Shown here in pieces: positions 40,596 through 49,997 of a stretch of DNA of 64,000 nucleotides. Each line of letters opens with the position of its first letter. Position 1 is the stretch's first letter. Origin of the DNA: Acidaminobacter sp964416305 (GTDB lineage: Bacteria > Bacillota > Clostridia > Peptostreptococcales > Acidaminobacteraceae); assembly GCA_964416305.1 (NCBI GenBank), contig CAYQDM010000008.1:1-64000 (forward strand), written 5' to 3'. The notes beneath the pieces are model-generated. The model was not told where the DNA came from. It saw only the letters and a program-made list of their open reading frames with translations, and ran no database searches. A program made the position numbers and the translations under genes.

Positions 40596-42510
40596 TCTTT
40601 TCAGGCACTGGCTGACGAAATCCATTGTCATTCTATTGATTCTGGCAGCTGGCCTGGTTTTTTCAAATACCCTTTTCGACGAAGCCGAAGGCACTCTCTT
40701 CGACTTTGACTACCGCAGCAGCCAAGCTTATGAGGAGCTTCAAACCACTTATGACACACTTATGTCAGCCCTGCCGGCCTCATCCTCCGGGCAATCTCAG
40801 GGGCCAGCTGATGCCAGCCTCACCTGGGAAACCCTGAAAACGAAGCTGCCAGAAGGCGCTATGGACCGCCACTATTACGCAATCCTGAAGGATGGCGTCA
40901 TCCTTAGCACCAACCTCGACGCGCTCTCGGCCCAGGAGGACTTCTACCTCTATGTGGACGCCCATACAGAGCTTCCGGGCCCTGCTGAGGGCATGTCAGT
41001 CCTGGTGGGGCTAAGACACGACGCTGCCCAGCAATCCGCGAACGACTGGCACGAAGCCTGGCTCGCGGCCAATACCCCAACGCTGATCCTTCTCGCTGTC
41101 TGCGTCATGATCATGCTTACCGGTCTCATTTTCCTGGCCGCGGTGTCCGGCCGACGTCCTGACTCAGACGACATCCACTTCTTAAAAGCCGACCGGATCT
41201 TTACCGATCTGGGCCTCGCTCTTTGGATAGGGATCCAGGTCGCCCTGGTTGGCCTCGCCGGAGAACTCCTGCGCTTCGCTGAAAGCGAGTGGCAGCTTCT
41301 GATGAAACCCGTCGCGGCCCTCTTTCTCGTCCTCAGCGGCACATTAGCCCTCTATGCCTGGACCCTGACCTGGAAGCGCCTTAAAACCGGCACGCTGCTT
41401 CGTCATACTTTTGTGGTTTGGTGCGCCTCAAAGTGCTTTGGCGCCGTTTTAAAGCCTGTTCGCAAGGCCATCCGAAGACTCAGGAGCGGTCCGGTGGATC
41501 GCATGCCGCTCCTCATTGCGACAGGCTTCCTTGCCCTCAACGCCTTCACCATAGTCTTCGGCGGCCTTCTGACTGCGACCCTGGGTGTCCTTGGCTTTTT
41601 TATTGGCGGCGTGATTTACCTTTCCGGCATTGCGCTCCTGGCCCTCTATCTGATCCGACAAGACCAGGTCCTGTCGCGGATTGAGACCGGCCTGGCCGCC
41701 ATAGAGGCCGGTGACTTAGGCTTGCCGATGGTCCCGGAAGGCCCCGCCCGACTCAAAAGTATCTCCACCAAAGTCAACGGGATCGCTGTGGGCTACCAAA
41801 CCGCCCTGGAAACCGCCCTGAAGTCCGAGCGCATGAAAACCGAACTCATCACCAACGTCTCCCACGACCTGAAGACCCCGCTGACCTCCATCCTCAACTA
41901 CATTGATCTCCTCAAGCGCTCCGGCCTCACCGCTTCCGAGGCAGCCGACTACCTGGAAGTTCTGGATCAAAAGTCCCAGCGCCTGAAGACCCTGACTGAA
42001 GATCTCTTCGAGGCAGCGAAGGCCTCCTCCGGGAATCTCATCGTTCAGGCCGAGCCCCTCAGCCTCCAGGAATTCCTCCATCAGTCCGCCGGTGAAGTCC
42101 GGGACCGTATGGAGCAAGCCAACTTGGAACTCAAATTGACGACGCCCCCACAGGACCAGCCGCTCACCATCCATGCCGATGGCCGCCATCTCTGGCGCAT
42201 CATGGAGAACCTGTTTCTCAACGTTCTGAAGTATGCCATGCCCGGCTCCAGAGTGTACCTCGATCTCCAGCGCAGCGATCAAGACGCCGTTATTACCCTG
42301 AAAAATATTTCCGCTCTCCCGCTGGATGAGGTGGATGACACCCTGACAGAGCGCTTTGTCCGAGGCGATGCCGCGCGCACCACCGACGGCTCCGGCCTGG
42401 GTCTTGCCATTGCCAAAAGCCTTGCCGAACTCCAAAAGGGCCACTTCAAAATCGAAACCGATGGCGACCTCTTTAAAGCCATCCTGACCCTTCCGCTCAT
42501 AGAGGGTTAA
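40567..42510 (+). CDS. Membrane sensor histidine kinase
   Basis: A 647-residue kinase: an N-terminal membrane helix, an extracellular region of about 140 residues, several further helices (about 165-185, 215-265, 310-365), a HAMP-like linker, HisKA with NVSHDLKTPLTSILNY (phosphoacceptor His about 435) and HATPase_c (NLFLNVLKYAMPG; GSGLGLAIAKSL). TTG 40567 overlaps the regulator stop by 29 nt; a later start cannot be excluded. The stimulus is unknown. An exact 10-mer lies at 41724-41733 (codons for LPMVPE). Confidence 0.92.
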   Translation: MDTKSKNWTNLFRHWLTKSIVILLILAAGLVFSNTLFDEAEGTLFDFDYRSSQAYEELQTTYDTLMSALPASSSGQSQGPADASLTWETLKTKLPEGAMDRHYYAILKDGVILSTNLDALSAQEDFYLYVDAHTELPGPAEGMSVLVGLRHDAAQQSANDWHEAWLAANTPTLILLAVCVMIMLTGLIFLAAVSGRRPDSDDIHFLKADRIFTDLGLALWIGIQVALVGLAGELLRFAESEWQLLMKPVAALFLVLSGTLALYAWTLTWKRLKTGTLLRHTFVVWCASKCFGAVLKPVRKAIRRLRSGPVDRMPLLIATGFLALNAFTIVFGGLLTATLGVLGFFIGGVIYLSGIALLALYLIRQDQVLSRIETGLAAIEAGDLGLPMVPEGPARLKSISTKVNGIAVGYQTALETALKSERMKTELITNVSHDLKTPLTSILNYIDLLKRSGLTASEAADYLEVLDQKSQRLKTLTEDLFEAAKASSGNLIVQAEPLSLQEFLHQSAGEVRDRMEQANLELKLTTPPQDQPLTIHADGRHLWRIMENLFLNVLKYAMPGSRVYLDLQRSDQDAVITLKNISALPLDEVDDTLTERFVRGDAARTTDGSGLGLAIAKSLAELQKGHFKIETDGDLFKAILTLPLIEG

Positions 42511-42526
42511 ATGACACTTCCAAAGG

Positions 42527-42688
42527 AAGGTGACGCGGACAGCTTTTGGATTGGGGACGCGGACGGAAATAGTATCTTATAAGAATCGTTCATTTTTAAG
42601 CGAGATGAGAATTATTCTCTCAAGCTCTGGTACAAAAAATATTTCCGTCCGCGTCACTAAAGTAAAAGCTGTCCGCGTCACCCACCTT
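42527..42688. repeat. Nested inverted REP-like repeat
   Basis: AAGGTGACGCGGACAGCTTTT (42527-42547) pairs with 42664-42688, with one extra C. Inside it, GGACGCGGACGGAAATA (42555-42571) pairs with TATTTCCGTCCGCGTC (42640-42656). The GTCCGCGTCAC word recurs at 31734 and 53104. Confidence 0.78.
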
Positions 42689-42703
42689 CAAACTACAACA
42701 AAA

Positions 42704-42735
42704 AAAACCGCCAAGCGTCAGCCATGGCGGTTTTC
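42704..42735 (-). terminator. Terminator of the arginase gene
   Basis: AAAACCGCC pairs with GGCGGTTTT; on the minus strand it lies just past the arginase stop and is followed by T. Confidence 0.8.
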
Positions 42736-42758
42736 TCCTTTTCATTCATCAATCTTTC

Positions 42759-43670
42759 TTACAACAGCCAGCCACCCAAAAGTGAATCCATCAAGGCGAC
42801 AGCGGTTTCAGCAGTCTCATTCTTGTTGTCGATCAGAGGGTTGACCTCGACGAACTCAGCGCTGGTCATAATGCCTGCCTGGGCGATCAGCTCGAGGGCG
42901 AGGTGGGACTCGCGGTAAGAAAGACCTCCGGCGACGCGGGTACCGGTGCCGGTGGCGTAGAATGGATCCATCGCGTCCATGTCGAAGCTGACGTGAACGC
43001 CGTCGGTGCCGTCGGACGCGACGCGGATGGCTTCTTCCATGACCTTTGGCATCCCAAGGAGGTCGACCTCATGCATGGTGAAGACCGTGACGCCCAGTTC
43101 CTTGAGCAGCTTGCGCTCGCCCGAGTCGAGGTCGCGGGAGCCAATCAGGACGATATTTTTGGGATTCAGCTTGTTCTCAGCGCCGCCAATCCCTATGAGG
43201 CGCTCATGGCCAAGGCCAAGTGCCACCGCGACAGGCATGCCGTGAATGTTGCCGGATGGCGAGGTTTCCGCTGTATTGATATCCCCATGGGCGTCGAACC
43301 AGATCACGCCGAGGTTCTTCTTGTGCTGCAGGACACCTGCAATAGTGCCGATGGCGATGCTGTGGTCGCCGCCCAGAACCAGCGGAAATCTTCCGTTCGC
43401 CATGATGTCCGCAACTGAGTTGCACAGCTCCGTATTGACGCGGACGACTTCGTCCAGGTATTTCAGGTTGCTCTTAGCATCTCTCGCGTTTTCGGGACGG
43501 ACCACCTGGATGTCGCCGCGATCCTCGAAATCATAGCCAAGTCGCTCAAGTCGGCCTTTGACACCCGCATAGCGGATCGCAACAGGGCCGAGGTCGACGC
43601 CTAAGCGGTCTGCGCCCAGGTTCATTGGGACACCAACTATGGAAATGCGTTTTTCTTTAAGTGCTGTCAT
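42759..43670 (-). CDS. rocF: Arginase
   Basis: A 303-residue ureohydrolase. Mn-binding motifs are GGDHSIAIG, WFDAHGDIN and SFDMDAMDP; the substrate-binding HGMP segment (SGNIHGMPVA) is present. It hydrolyses arginine to ornithine and urea. ATG 43670 follows AAAGGAG; the longer frame has no site. It is convergent with the kinase gene and divergent from arginine deiminase, so the cell has two arginine-degrading routes in one locus. Confidence 0.95.
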   Translation of the reverse strand: MTALKEKRISIVGVPMNLGADRLGVDLGPVAIRYAGVKGRLERLGYDFEDRGDIQVVRPENARDAKSNLKYLDEVVRVNTELCNSVADIMANGRFPLVLGGDHSIAIGTIAGVLQHKKNLGVIWFDAHGDINTAETSPSGNIHGMPVAVALGLGHERLIGIGGAENKLNPKNIVLIGSRDLDSGERKLLKELGVTVFTMHEVDLLGMPKVMEEAIRVASDGTDGVHVSFDMDAMDPFYATGTGTRVAGGLSYRESHLALELIAQAGIMTSAEFVEVNPLIDNKNETAETAVALMDSLLGGWLL

Positions 43671-44246
43671 AAAAAAGCTCCTTTCAAGCATGCCGGATCC
43701 GGACTGAAGCACATCAATATGGCCCGTCCTGAATCCATGTCGTTGCCGGTTGACTTTGTGCTACCATCATACTCGATCCATGCTGAACCTGTCAATCTGT
43801 AGTCAAATCGCCTTAAAGTACCCCGAAATGGGGTAAATATCGCTTAAAAATAACTTGTGGTTAATCAATATGCACAAAGTCCGGAAGCGGAGCGGATGTA
43901 GCGTTATGTCAACTCGGCGAAGTGCGACCATCGGCTGAGTGTTTTAGGTCTTGTAGGGGACCTTAAAAAGAAACGTCCGCCGCAGCACAAAACACCTTCA
44001 GGTTGAGACGCCAGGCCAACTATAAAAATGCGCAAAAATTCAGAAAAATCTTTATGATCTTTTTTTAATGATTATACAGATTTTCACTGCGCTCAATTTG
44101 TTCATAAAGTTCAGAGATAAGTCATAGCAAACGGTGACGCCAGCGAATACCATAAAATAACAATTTATACACTCGATGAATATCCACAGTCCGTTAAATT
44201 CTTCAAAAAATTTTTTATTATCTCGTAAACCTTAAAATTACTAAAC
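43671..44246. other. Long non-coding region between arginase and arginine deiminase
   Basis: Divergent intergenic DNA, A/T-rich toward arcA. It contains one exact copy of the dispersed 10-mer (43926-43935). I see no gene, RNA or repeat otherwise; regulatory sites for both genes presumably lie here. Confidence 0.6.
43926..43935 (+). repeat. Dispersed 10-mer GACCATCGGC
   Basis: Exact copy in the arginase-arginine deiminase intergenic region. Confidence 0.85.
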
Positions 44247-44340
44247 TTGAATAAAATATTTCTGGAGTGGTATACTAAAATCAAAGGAGAAACGGATGAA
44301 TAAATTGCCATATAAAACCAATTACCCCAGGCTAAGATGA
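44247..44340 (+). promoter_or_regulatory. arcA promoter, ArgR-type box and possible leader peptide
   Basis: TTGAAT (44247-44252) and TATACT (44271-44276) are 18 bp apart. GATGAATAAATTGCC (44295-44309), close to ARG-box sequences bound by ArgR/AhrC, lies just downstream. The same bases start a 14-codon open frame with a good ribosome site (AAAGGAG), MNKLPYKTNYPRLR, whose stop overlaps an in-frame ATG of the arcA reading frame. Leader peptide and operator are alternative readings. Confidence 0.5.
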
Positions 44341-44360
44341 GTATTGGAGAGGTGGAGCCC

Positions 44361-45599
44361 ATGTTGATCACACCGGCAATCAACGTTTACTCGGAAATCG
44401 GAAAACTCAAAAGGGTGCTGCTGCACAGACCTGGCAGCGAAATTGAGAACATCACGCCTGAGCTCATGGACAGGCTGCTCTTTGACGACATCCCTTATCT
44501 GGATGTGGCAAGGCAGGAACATGACGCTTTCGCTGAAATCTTCAGGGGCAATGACATAGAAGTGGTCTACCTTGAGGACTTGGCGGCACAGTGCATTCAA
44601 ACGGAGGAAATACGGGAGCTCTTTATGGAGGAGTTCATCGAGGAGTCGGGGCTTCGGGGGGATATGAAGCAGGAGGCCGTTCGGGAGTACTTCAGGTCCT
44701 TCAGGGACACCCGGGCACTCATCGACAAAATGATGGCGGGGATTCGCAAGGAAGAGGTCTATATTGCGAACCCCAAAACGCTGACCGACTTTCTGGACAG
44801 CGACTATCCATTCCTGATCGATCCCATGCCGAACCTCTACTTTACGCGGGATCCCTTCGCGGCGGTGGGCACGGGCATTTCCCTCCATCACATGCGGACG
44901 GTCACCCGTCAGCGGGAAACCCTCTTCAGCAAATACATCTTCCGGCATCATCCTGACTTTAAAGACGCCGGGATCAAGCTGTGGTACGACCGCCAGGAGC
45001 CTTACTGCATCGAGGGCGGGGACATTCTGGTACTGACGGACAAGGTTATAGCCATCGGGATTTCACAGAGGACGGACGCCTCCGCCATTGACCTCTTTGC
45101 AAGGCGGCTGTTTGACGACGGCCAGAGCTTCGAGGTCATCCTGGCCTTCGACATACCAAAATCAAGGGCGTACATGCACCTGGACACAGTGTTTACCATG
45201 GTGGATCACGCGACCTTTACCATTCACCCGGAAATCGAGGGCCCGCTGACGGTCTATTCCATCCAGCGGCCTGCAGGGAAGAGCCGCGACCTCCGGATTG
45301 AGAAGGAGACCATGGATCTGAAGCGTATCCTGGAAAAGTACCTGGACCTTGAACTCGTGTCCCTGATCCGCTGCGGCGGCAAGCGCGGCATTGACGCGGG
45401 CAGGGAGCAGTGGAATGACGGGTCAAACACGCTGGCCATAGCGCCGGGCGAAGTGATTGTGTACGCGAGAAACCACATCACCAACCACCTTCTTGAGGAG
45501 CAAGGCATCCGGCTCCACGTCATGCCGTCCAGTGAGCTGTCCAGGGGCAGGGGCGGTCCGCGGTGCATGTCCATGCCGCTGATCCGCGACCCTCTGTAA
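44361..45599 (+). CDS. arcA: Arginine deiminase
   Basis: A 412-residue guanidino-group hydrolase of usual length. Visible motifs are NLYFTRDPFA, EGGDILVL, HLDTVFTMVD and the nucleophile C402 in GGPRCMSMPL. It converts arginine to citrulline and ammonia, the first step of the ADI pathway. ATG 44361 has GAGAGGTGGAG just upstream; ATG 44337 in frame overlaps the leader stop. Ornithine carbamoyltransferase follows after about 290 bp; carbamate kinase is not in the window. Confidence 0.96.
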   Translation: MLITPAINVYSEIGKLKRVLLHRPGSEIENITPELMDRLLFDDIPYLDVARQEHDAFAEIFRGNDIEVVYLEDLAAQCIQTEEIRELFMEEFIEESGLRGDMKQEAVREYFRSFRDTRALIDKMMAGIRKEEVYIANPKTLTDFLDSDYPFLIDPMPNLYFTRDPFAAVGTGISLHHMRTVTRQRETLFSKYIFRHHPDFKDAGIKLWYDRQEPYCIEGGDILVLTDKVIAIGISQRTDASAIDLFARRLFDDGQSFEVILAFDIPKSRAYMHLDTVFTMVDHATFTIHPEIEGPLTVYSIQRPAGKSRDLRIEKETMDLKRILEKYLDLELVSLIRCGGKRGIDAGREQWNDGSNTLAIAPGEVIVYARNHITNHLLEEQGIRLHVMPSSELSRGRGGPRCMSMPLIRDPL

Positions 45600-45629
45600 G
45601 CCGCTCAGCTCAAAAGAAAAGTGCGGTTT

Positions 45630-45826
45630 GCCGATGGTGACCTCAAAGTCTGACCCCTTCAAAAAATGCATCTGAGGCCATCGGAATGAATAAATTCAAA
45701 AAAATAAGCATAAATAATCAAAAAAGTATTGATTTCTGGCGCAAATGTGAGAAAATAAAATTCAGAATTGTGATAATCAAGGTTTGGTGCGGGAGCGGCG
45801 AAGTGGGACTGGAGGCGACCATCGGC
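45630..45826. promoter_or_regulatory. arcA-argF intergenic region: 10-mer copies and ArgR-type box
   Basis: GCCGATGGTG (45630-45639, one mismatch) and exact GACCATCGGC (45817-45826) face each other. TGAATAAATTCA (45687-45698) is a perfect palindrome resembling an ARG box and shares ATGAATAAATT with the arcA leader. An A/T-rich stretch at 45690-45775 may contain the argF promoter. Confidence 0.5.
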
Positions 45827-45892
45827 AGGATGGAAGCCATAGGACCAGAGGATTCGCCCCTGGGCCAGCAGAATGTATAAGGGGGTTTATCC

Positions 45893-46885
45893 ATGCCAGT
45901 CAGTCTCAAAGGTAGGCACTTTCTCACACTGAAGCACTTCACTCCGCAGGAAATCCGTTATTTGCTCGATTTATCCAGAGATCTCAAATGCAAGAAGAGG
46001 GCTGGCGTCCGGTCCAATCTCCTCGCCGGAAAAAACATTGTCCTGCTCTTCGAAAAGACATCCACGCGCACCCGCTGCGCTTTTGAAGTCGCCGCCTATG
46101 ATGAGGGCGCGCACGTGACCTTCCTCACCAACAGCCAGATGGGCAAAAAAGAATCCATTGAAGATACCGCCAAGGTCCTGGGTCGTTTCTATGACGGCAT
46201 TGAGTTCAGGGGATTTGAACAGTCCACGGTGGAAGCCCTTGCCCAGCACGCCGGCGTCCCGGTTTGGAACGGCCTTACGGACATGTACCACCCAACGCAG
46301 ATTTTGGCGGACTTCCTGACCATCATGGAGCACATCGACAAGCCGCTGAACAAAGTGAAATTTGTCTATGCCGGCGATGCCCGCAACAATATGTGCAACT
46401 CCCTGATGATTGGTGCGGCCAAGATGGGCATGCACTTCGTCGCCTTCGCCCCTAAGGAGCTTTGGCCGGCAGAGGACCTCGTGGCAGAGATGCAGGAGGT
46501 CGCGAAGGAAACCAGGGCTGTCCTGGAATTCTCTGAGGATCCAGACTGCGTTAAAGGCGCGGACGTCATCTACACGGACGTCTGGGTATCCATGGGCGAG
46601 GAGCATCTCTTCGAGGAGCGCATCGCACAGCTGTCGAAATATCAGGTCAATATGGAGCTCATTAAACGCACGGAGAATCCGGATATGATCTTTATGCACT
46701 GTCTGCCGGCGTACCACGATCTGGAAACGCAGATGGGTAAAGAAGTTTTTGAGAAATTTGGCATCACCGCCATGGAAGTCACGGATGAGGTCTTCAGAAG
46801 CCGCCATTCCGTGGTCTTCGACGAGGCGGAGAACCGCATGCACACCATCAAGGCGATCATGGTCGCAACGATTGGGAATGTGTAG
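45893..46885 (+). CDS. argF: Ornithine carbamoyltransferase (catabolic, ArcB-like by context)
   Basis: A 330-residue transcarbamoylase: carbamoyl-phosphate motif STRTRCAFE, HPTQILAD, the ornithine-binding segment and HCLPAYH. With arginine deiminase upstream it most likely works in the catabolic direction, splitting citrulline to ornithine and carbamoyl phosphate; an anabolic role cannot be excluded from sequence. AGGGGG precedes the ATG. No carbamate kinase or antiporter follows here. Confidence 0.95.
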   Translation: MPVSLKGRHFLTLKHFTPQEIRYLLDLSRDLKCKKRAGVRSNLLAGKNIVLLFEKTSTRTRCAFEVAAYDEGAHVTFLTNSQMGKKESIEDTAKVLGRFYDGIEFRGFEQSTVEALAQHAGVPVWNGLTDMYHPTQILADFLTIMEHIDKPLNKVKFVYAGDARNNMCNSLMIGAAKMGMHFVAFAPKELWPAEDLVAEMQEVAKETRAVLEFSEDPDCVKGADVIYTDVWVSMGEEHLFEERIAQLSKYQVNMELIKRTENPDMIFMHCLPAYHDLETQMGKEVFEKFGITAMEVTDEVFRSRHSVVFDEAENRMHTIKAIMVATIGNV

Positions 46886-46951
46886 ACGGATTCAAGGCAA
46901 CGCCTTAGAGAAGAAAAGCTGAAGCAATGGGCGGTAGGGCGCGTGTTGGCC

Positions 46952-46961
46952 GACCATCGGC
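46952..46961 (+). repeat. Dispersed 10-mer GACCATCGGC
   Basis: Exact copy between ornithine carbamoyltransferase and its downstream terminator. Confidence 0.85.
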
Positions 46962-47010
46962 AGAAGTTTTTGGCAGTTGATTGTATAATCAGAGATGAAA
47001 TGAACCGTAT

Positions 47011-47051
47011 AGCGGGCTGGGGGTCGAGTTGAGATTTCCGGCCCGCTTTTT
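47011..47051 (+). terminator. Terminator after ornithine carbamoyltransferase
   Basis: AGCGGGC (47011-47017) pairs with GCCCGCT (47041-47047), then TTTTT. The remaining bases to 47208 hold no other feature except the ribosome site of the next gene. Confidence 0.65.
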
Positions 47052-47208
47052 GTCTATGAAAGGAGGGGATGGCCTCAGGTGCCCAAAGTTCCCACAATGC
47101 CGTCATTTCCAGCCCAACCTCAACTTCCCCTTTTAAGCGCGTCTTTTTTGGATATAATAAAGAAATGACGTTTGTGATGCAACCGGACGGAAGCAGGAGG
47201 AATTGCAC

Positions 47209-48564
47209 ATGACTATAAATAAAACGGACGACCTTGAAAATAGAGTTTACGACTACGACGTGCTGGTGATCGGCGGCGGGCCAAGCGGCCTCAGCGCGGC
47301 CTATTACCTGGATCAGATGGGGATGGACTACTGCGTCATTGAACGCGGCACCCTGCTGAGGACCTGGCGCCACGAGCGCTGGGACTCCTTCACGCTGGTC
47401 ACCCCGAACTGGATGACCCGCCTGCCGGGCATGGAAGGCATGGCGCCCAGCGACAACCGCTTCATGACCCTGGAGGAGATCAACCAGCACCTTACGGACT
47501 GGGTCAATCATTTCAAGCCCCAGGTCATGGAGGGCGTGGAGGCGACGCGGCTCAGGCAGCTGACTCCGGAGGAGATCGACGCCATCCCGACGGCACCATG
47601 CGACCGCCCGCCGAGATATCTCGTCGAAACCTCAGCGGGCGCTTTCAGAGCCCATGATGTCGTGGTCGCGACCGGCCAATATAATCAGCCGTTCATTCCG
47701 TCAGCCTCTCAGGATATTCCGGCAGAAATTCAGCAGCTGCACTCAGTGACTTACAAAAACCCATGCCAGTTGCCGCCCGGCGGCGTCCTCGTGGTGGGCG
47801 GCGGCCGCTCCGGCATCCAGATTGCCCTGGAACTGCGCCGGGAAGGCCGGGACGTGTGGCTGTCCCTAGGCACCCAGCGCCCTATTCCGGACGCTTATGA
47901 CAACATCAACGGCGTTTACTGGCTCAACCGCCTCTCCGGCTTTGCGAAGCTGGACCGGGGCGTGGAATATGTACCGGATGACCTGGAGCGCCTCGAAATT
48001 GTGGAGAAGCTCCGCCAGAACCTCGCCACTTGCCAACAAGAGGGCGTGACGCTGGTCGGCCGTCTCAGCGGCTTTGAGGGCGGCGCCCTGTCCGTTCGTC
48101 CAAATCTGATCGAGACCCTGAAGGATGCCGAGACGTATCTTCAGCGCTTTATGGATGAAATTGAGTCTCATATTGACAAAGCTGGGCTTGGAAAGCCTAA
48201 GTCCAATCTGGACCTGAAGCTGCCTCGGCTGAGCTGGGGCACCCTCCAGGAGACGGAGCGCCTGGAGCTGACGCAGACCGGGATCACCAGCGTCATCTGG
48301 GCTACAGGCTTCCGCCCGAACTACCGCTGGATTGACGTCCCGGTTTTCGCCCAGGATGGACAATTGATCCACGAGGCAGGAAAAACCTCTGCCGATGGTC
48401 TCTATTTCACCGGTGTTGAACTGAATCCGGGCTTTGGAGGGCCGTCGCCTTATGGCATTGGCTTCTACAGTTTCGGGGAGGACGCCCGCAGGGTCGTCGA
48501 CCAAATCTGTGAGGACTCCGGCTCAATGTTCTGGGCGGATTCCATAATAGAGGAGCTGGATTAA
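47209..48564 (+). CDS. Flavin-dependent monooxygenase-like oxidoreductase
   Basis: A 451-residue FAD/NAD(P)-binding protein of the flavin-containing monooxygenase type: FAD motif VIGGGPSGLSAAYYL near the N-terminus, a TW-rich segment (RTWRHERWDSF), and NADPH motif VVGGGRSGIQIAL (about residues 198-210). Family members oxidise soft nucleophiles with O2; in a strict anaerobe the true role is unclear. AGGAGG precedes ATG 47209. It overlaps the acyltransferase start by one base. An exact 10-mer (48391-48400) encodes part of SADGLYF. Confidence 0.82.
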   Translation: MTINKTDDLENRVYDYDVLVIGGGPSGLSAAYYLDQMGMDYCVIERGTLLRTWRHERWDSFTLVTPNWMTRLPGMEGMAPSDNRFMTLEEINQHLTDWVNHFKPQVMEGVEATRLRQLTPEEIDAIPTAPCDRPPRYLVETSAGAFRAHDVVVATGQYNQPFIPSASQDIPAEIQQLHSVTYKNPCQLPPGGVLVVGGGRSGIQIALELRREGRDVWLSLGTQRPIPDAYDNINGVYWLNRLSGFAKLDRGVEYVPDDLERLEIVEKLRQNLATCQQEGVTLVGRLSGFEGGALSVRPNLIETLKDAETYLQRFMDEIESHIDKAGLGKPKSNLDLKLPRLSWGTLQETERLELTQTGITSVIWATGFRPNYRWIDVPVFAQDGQLIHEAGKTSADGLYFTGVELNPGFGGPSPYGIGFYSFGEDARRVVDQICEDSGSMFWADSIIEELD

Positions 48565-49679
48565 TGAGTGTGCTGCATGTGGTGAAAAAGACGGTGCCCG
48601 GAGAACGGGAGCGCTCTCTCGCCCTTGACCTGCTGAAAATAGTGGCCTGCGTGCTCGTGGTGGTCATTCATGTCACGGCTTCCGGGGTTACGGGCTACCT
48701 GCCGGGTTCGCTGCTTCAGCGGCTGACGGTGGGGTTCAACAGTTTCAGTCAATTTGCTGTGCCTGCCTTCATCTTTGCCAGCGGCTTTGGCCTGGCGGCG
48801 CGGTTTCGCAGTGACGACCACGTGGCAGGTCTCCTTCGCTTTTGGGGCCGCCGTCTGGAAACCGTGGTCCTCCCCTACCTGATCTGGTCCCTGATTTATC
48901 TGATTCTGCAGCAGCGCTTCATGGGGATTTGTTATGGTGCCTCAGGCATGCTGAAGCTGGTGCTGACCGGCGGGGCCTTCTACCATCTCTATTTCATGGT
49001 CATCTTGATCCAACTCTACCTGGTGTTTCCGTTGCTGCTGGTTTTCAGACGGCGCTTTTCGAAGCTGGGTGTGGATCTCGTGGTCGTGACTGTCCTTTAC
49101 CTGGTTTACGTCCTGTGGCTGAAGCGGTATGTGCCGCTGAGCGACCGGTTTTTCATGAGTTATCTCCCGTTTTTCTACGCGGGCATGGTGGTTTTTGAGC
49201 GGCCGCCCAAGGCGACACTGCTGACGGCGTTTGGCATTGTAGGCGCGGTTGCCTTCGCGGATTATCTGGTTTCCCGCCTCGCCGGCTTTGGGGCGATCAC
49301 CCCAATCAGCATGATCTCCCTGCCATTGGCCTGGGAGCTGTACGCACTCTCCATAGTCATCCTGCTCCTTTCCTGGTTCAAGCTGATCAACATTGACGAG
49401 AAGCAGAGCGACTGGGTGAGGCGTCTGTCCGGCGTCACCTTTGATGTATATCTGGCTCACCCGCTGATCCTCTTTTTTGTCAGCCGATGGCTGCGCGCCT
49501 CAGGCGTCCAGTCCATAAGCCTGGAGATGCTGCTCGGACTCACCTTTGGTTTGGCCCTGCCAACTCTGGCGCGGCTTGGGTACAATAAGGCGGAGGACGG
49601 GTTTAAGGAGAGGCAGAGGGAGAAGAAGGAAGAAAAAAAGGGTAAGGATATGAATAAAGATAAGGATAAGGAAGAATAG
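48564..49679 (+). CDS. Acyltransferase 3 family membrane protein
   Basis: A 371-residue protein with about ten membrane helices and the acyltransferase-3 start LALDLLKIVACVLVVVIHV (His acting in catalysis). Such proteins O-acylate cell-wall or capsular sugars. The last 30 residues are almost only Lys, Glu, Asp and Gly-type codons, encoded by a polypurine tract that runs on past the stop, so the tail is probably not functional. TAATG coupling to the upstream gene. Confidence 0.88.
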   Translation: MSVLHVVKKTVPGERERSLALDLLKIVACVLVVVIHVTASGVTGYLPGSLLQRLTVGFNSFSQFAVPAFIFASGFGLAARFRSDDHVAGLLRFWGRRLETVVLPYLIWSLIYLILQQRFMGICYGASGMLKLVLTGGAFYHLYFMVILIQLYLVFPLLLVFRRRFSKLGVDLVVVTVLYLVYVLWLKRYVPLSDRFFMSYLPFFYAGMVVFERPPKATLLTAFGIVGAVAFADYLVSRLAGFGAITPISMISLPLAWELYALSIVILLLSWFKLINIDEKQSDWVRRLSGVTFDVYLAHPLILFFVSRWLRASGVQSISLEMLLGLTFGLALPTLARLGYNKAEDGFKERQREKKEEKKGKDMNKDKDKEE

Positions 49680-49755
49680 GAAAGCAAGGCAGGGAAGAAG
49701 AAGAAATAGAGAAAAGGAAAAAGAGAAGAAGAAATAAAGATTAGGAAAAAACATG
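49605..49755 (+). repeat. Polypurine tract across the acyltransferase gene end
   Basis: About 150 bases with scarcely any C or T on the plus strand, covering the last 25 codons, the stop (49677-49679) and about 75 bp beyond. Confidence 0.8.
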
Positions 49756-49758
49756 GAT

Positions 49759-49802
49759 AACGCCTCCCCGACCGCCAAGTGCGCGGCTGAGGAGGCGTTT
49801 TT
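49759..49802 (+). terminator. Terminator after the acyltransferase gene
   Basis: AACGCCTCC (49759-49767) pairs with GGAGGCGTT (49791-49799), then T; the loop is GC-rich. 49803-49997 holds A/T-rich promoter DNA for ispE, including two TATAAT words. Confidence 0.82.
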
Positions 49803-49997
49803 GCGCATAGTTGCAGCAATCCCCTGCTGAATAAGCAGGTCTTTACAAAAAAAACCCGTCAAATACTTTTGAATTGTTCTGATTCTTGTGCAAGATGACA
49901 CTAGTATCTTGCATGATTTTTAGGTATAATACTTGTAATGTATTTTGTATAATGTATAAATTTAGCACAATCTGGATTTTCAGTTTGGGGTGACGCC

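Noticed and set aside
42759..46885. A complete arginine deiminase operon
   Set aside because: Carbamate kinase and the arginine/ornithine antiporter are absent here, and arginase is on the other strand; described as separate genes.
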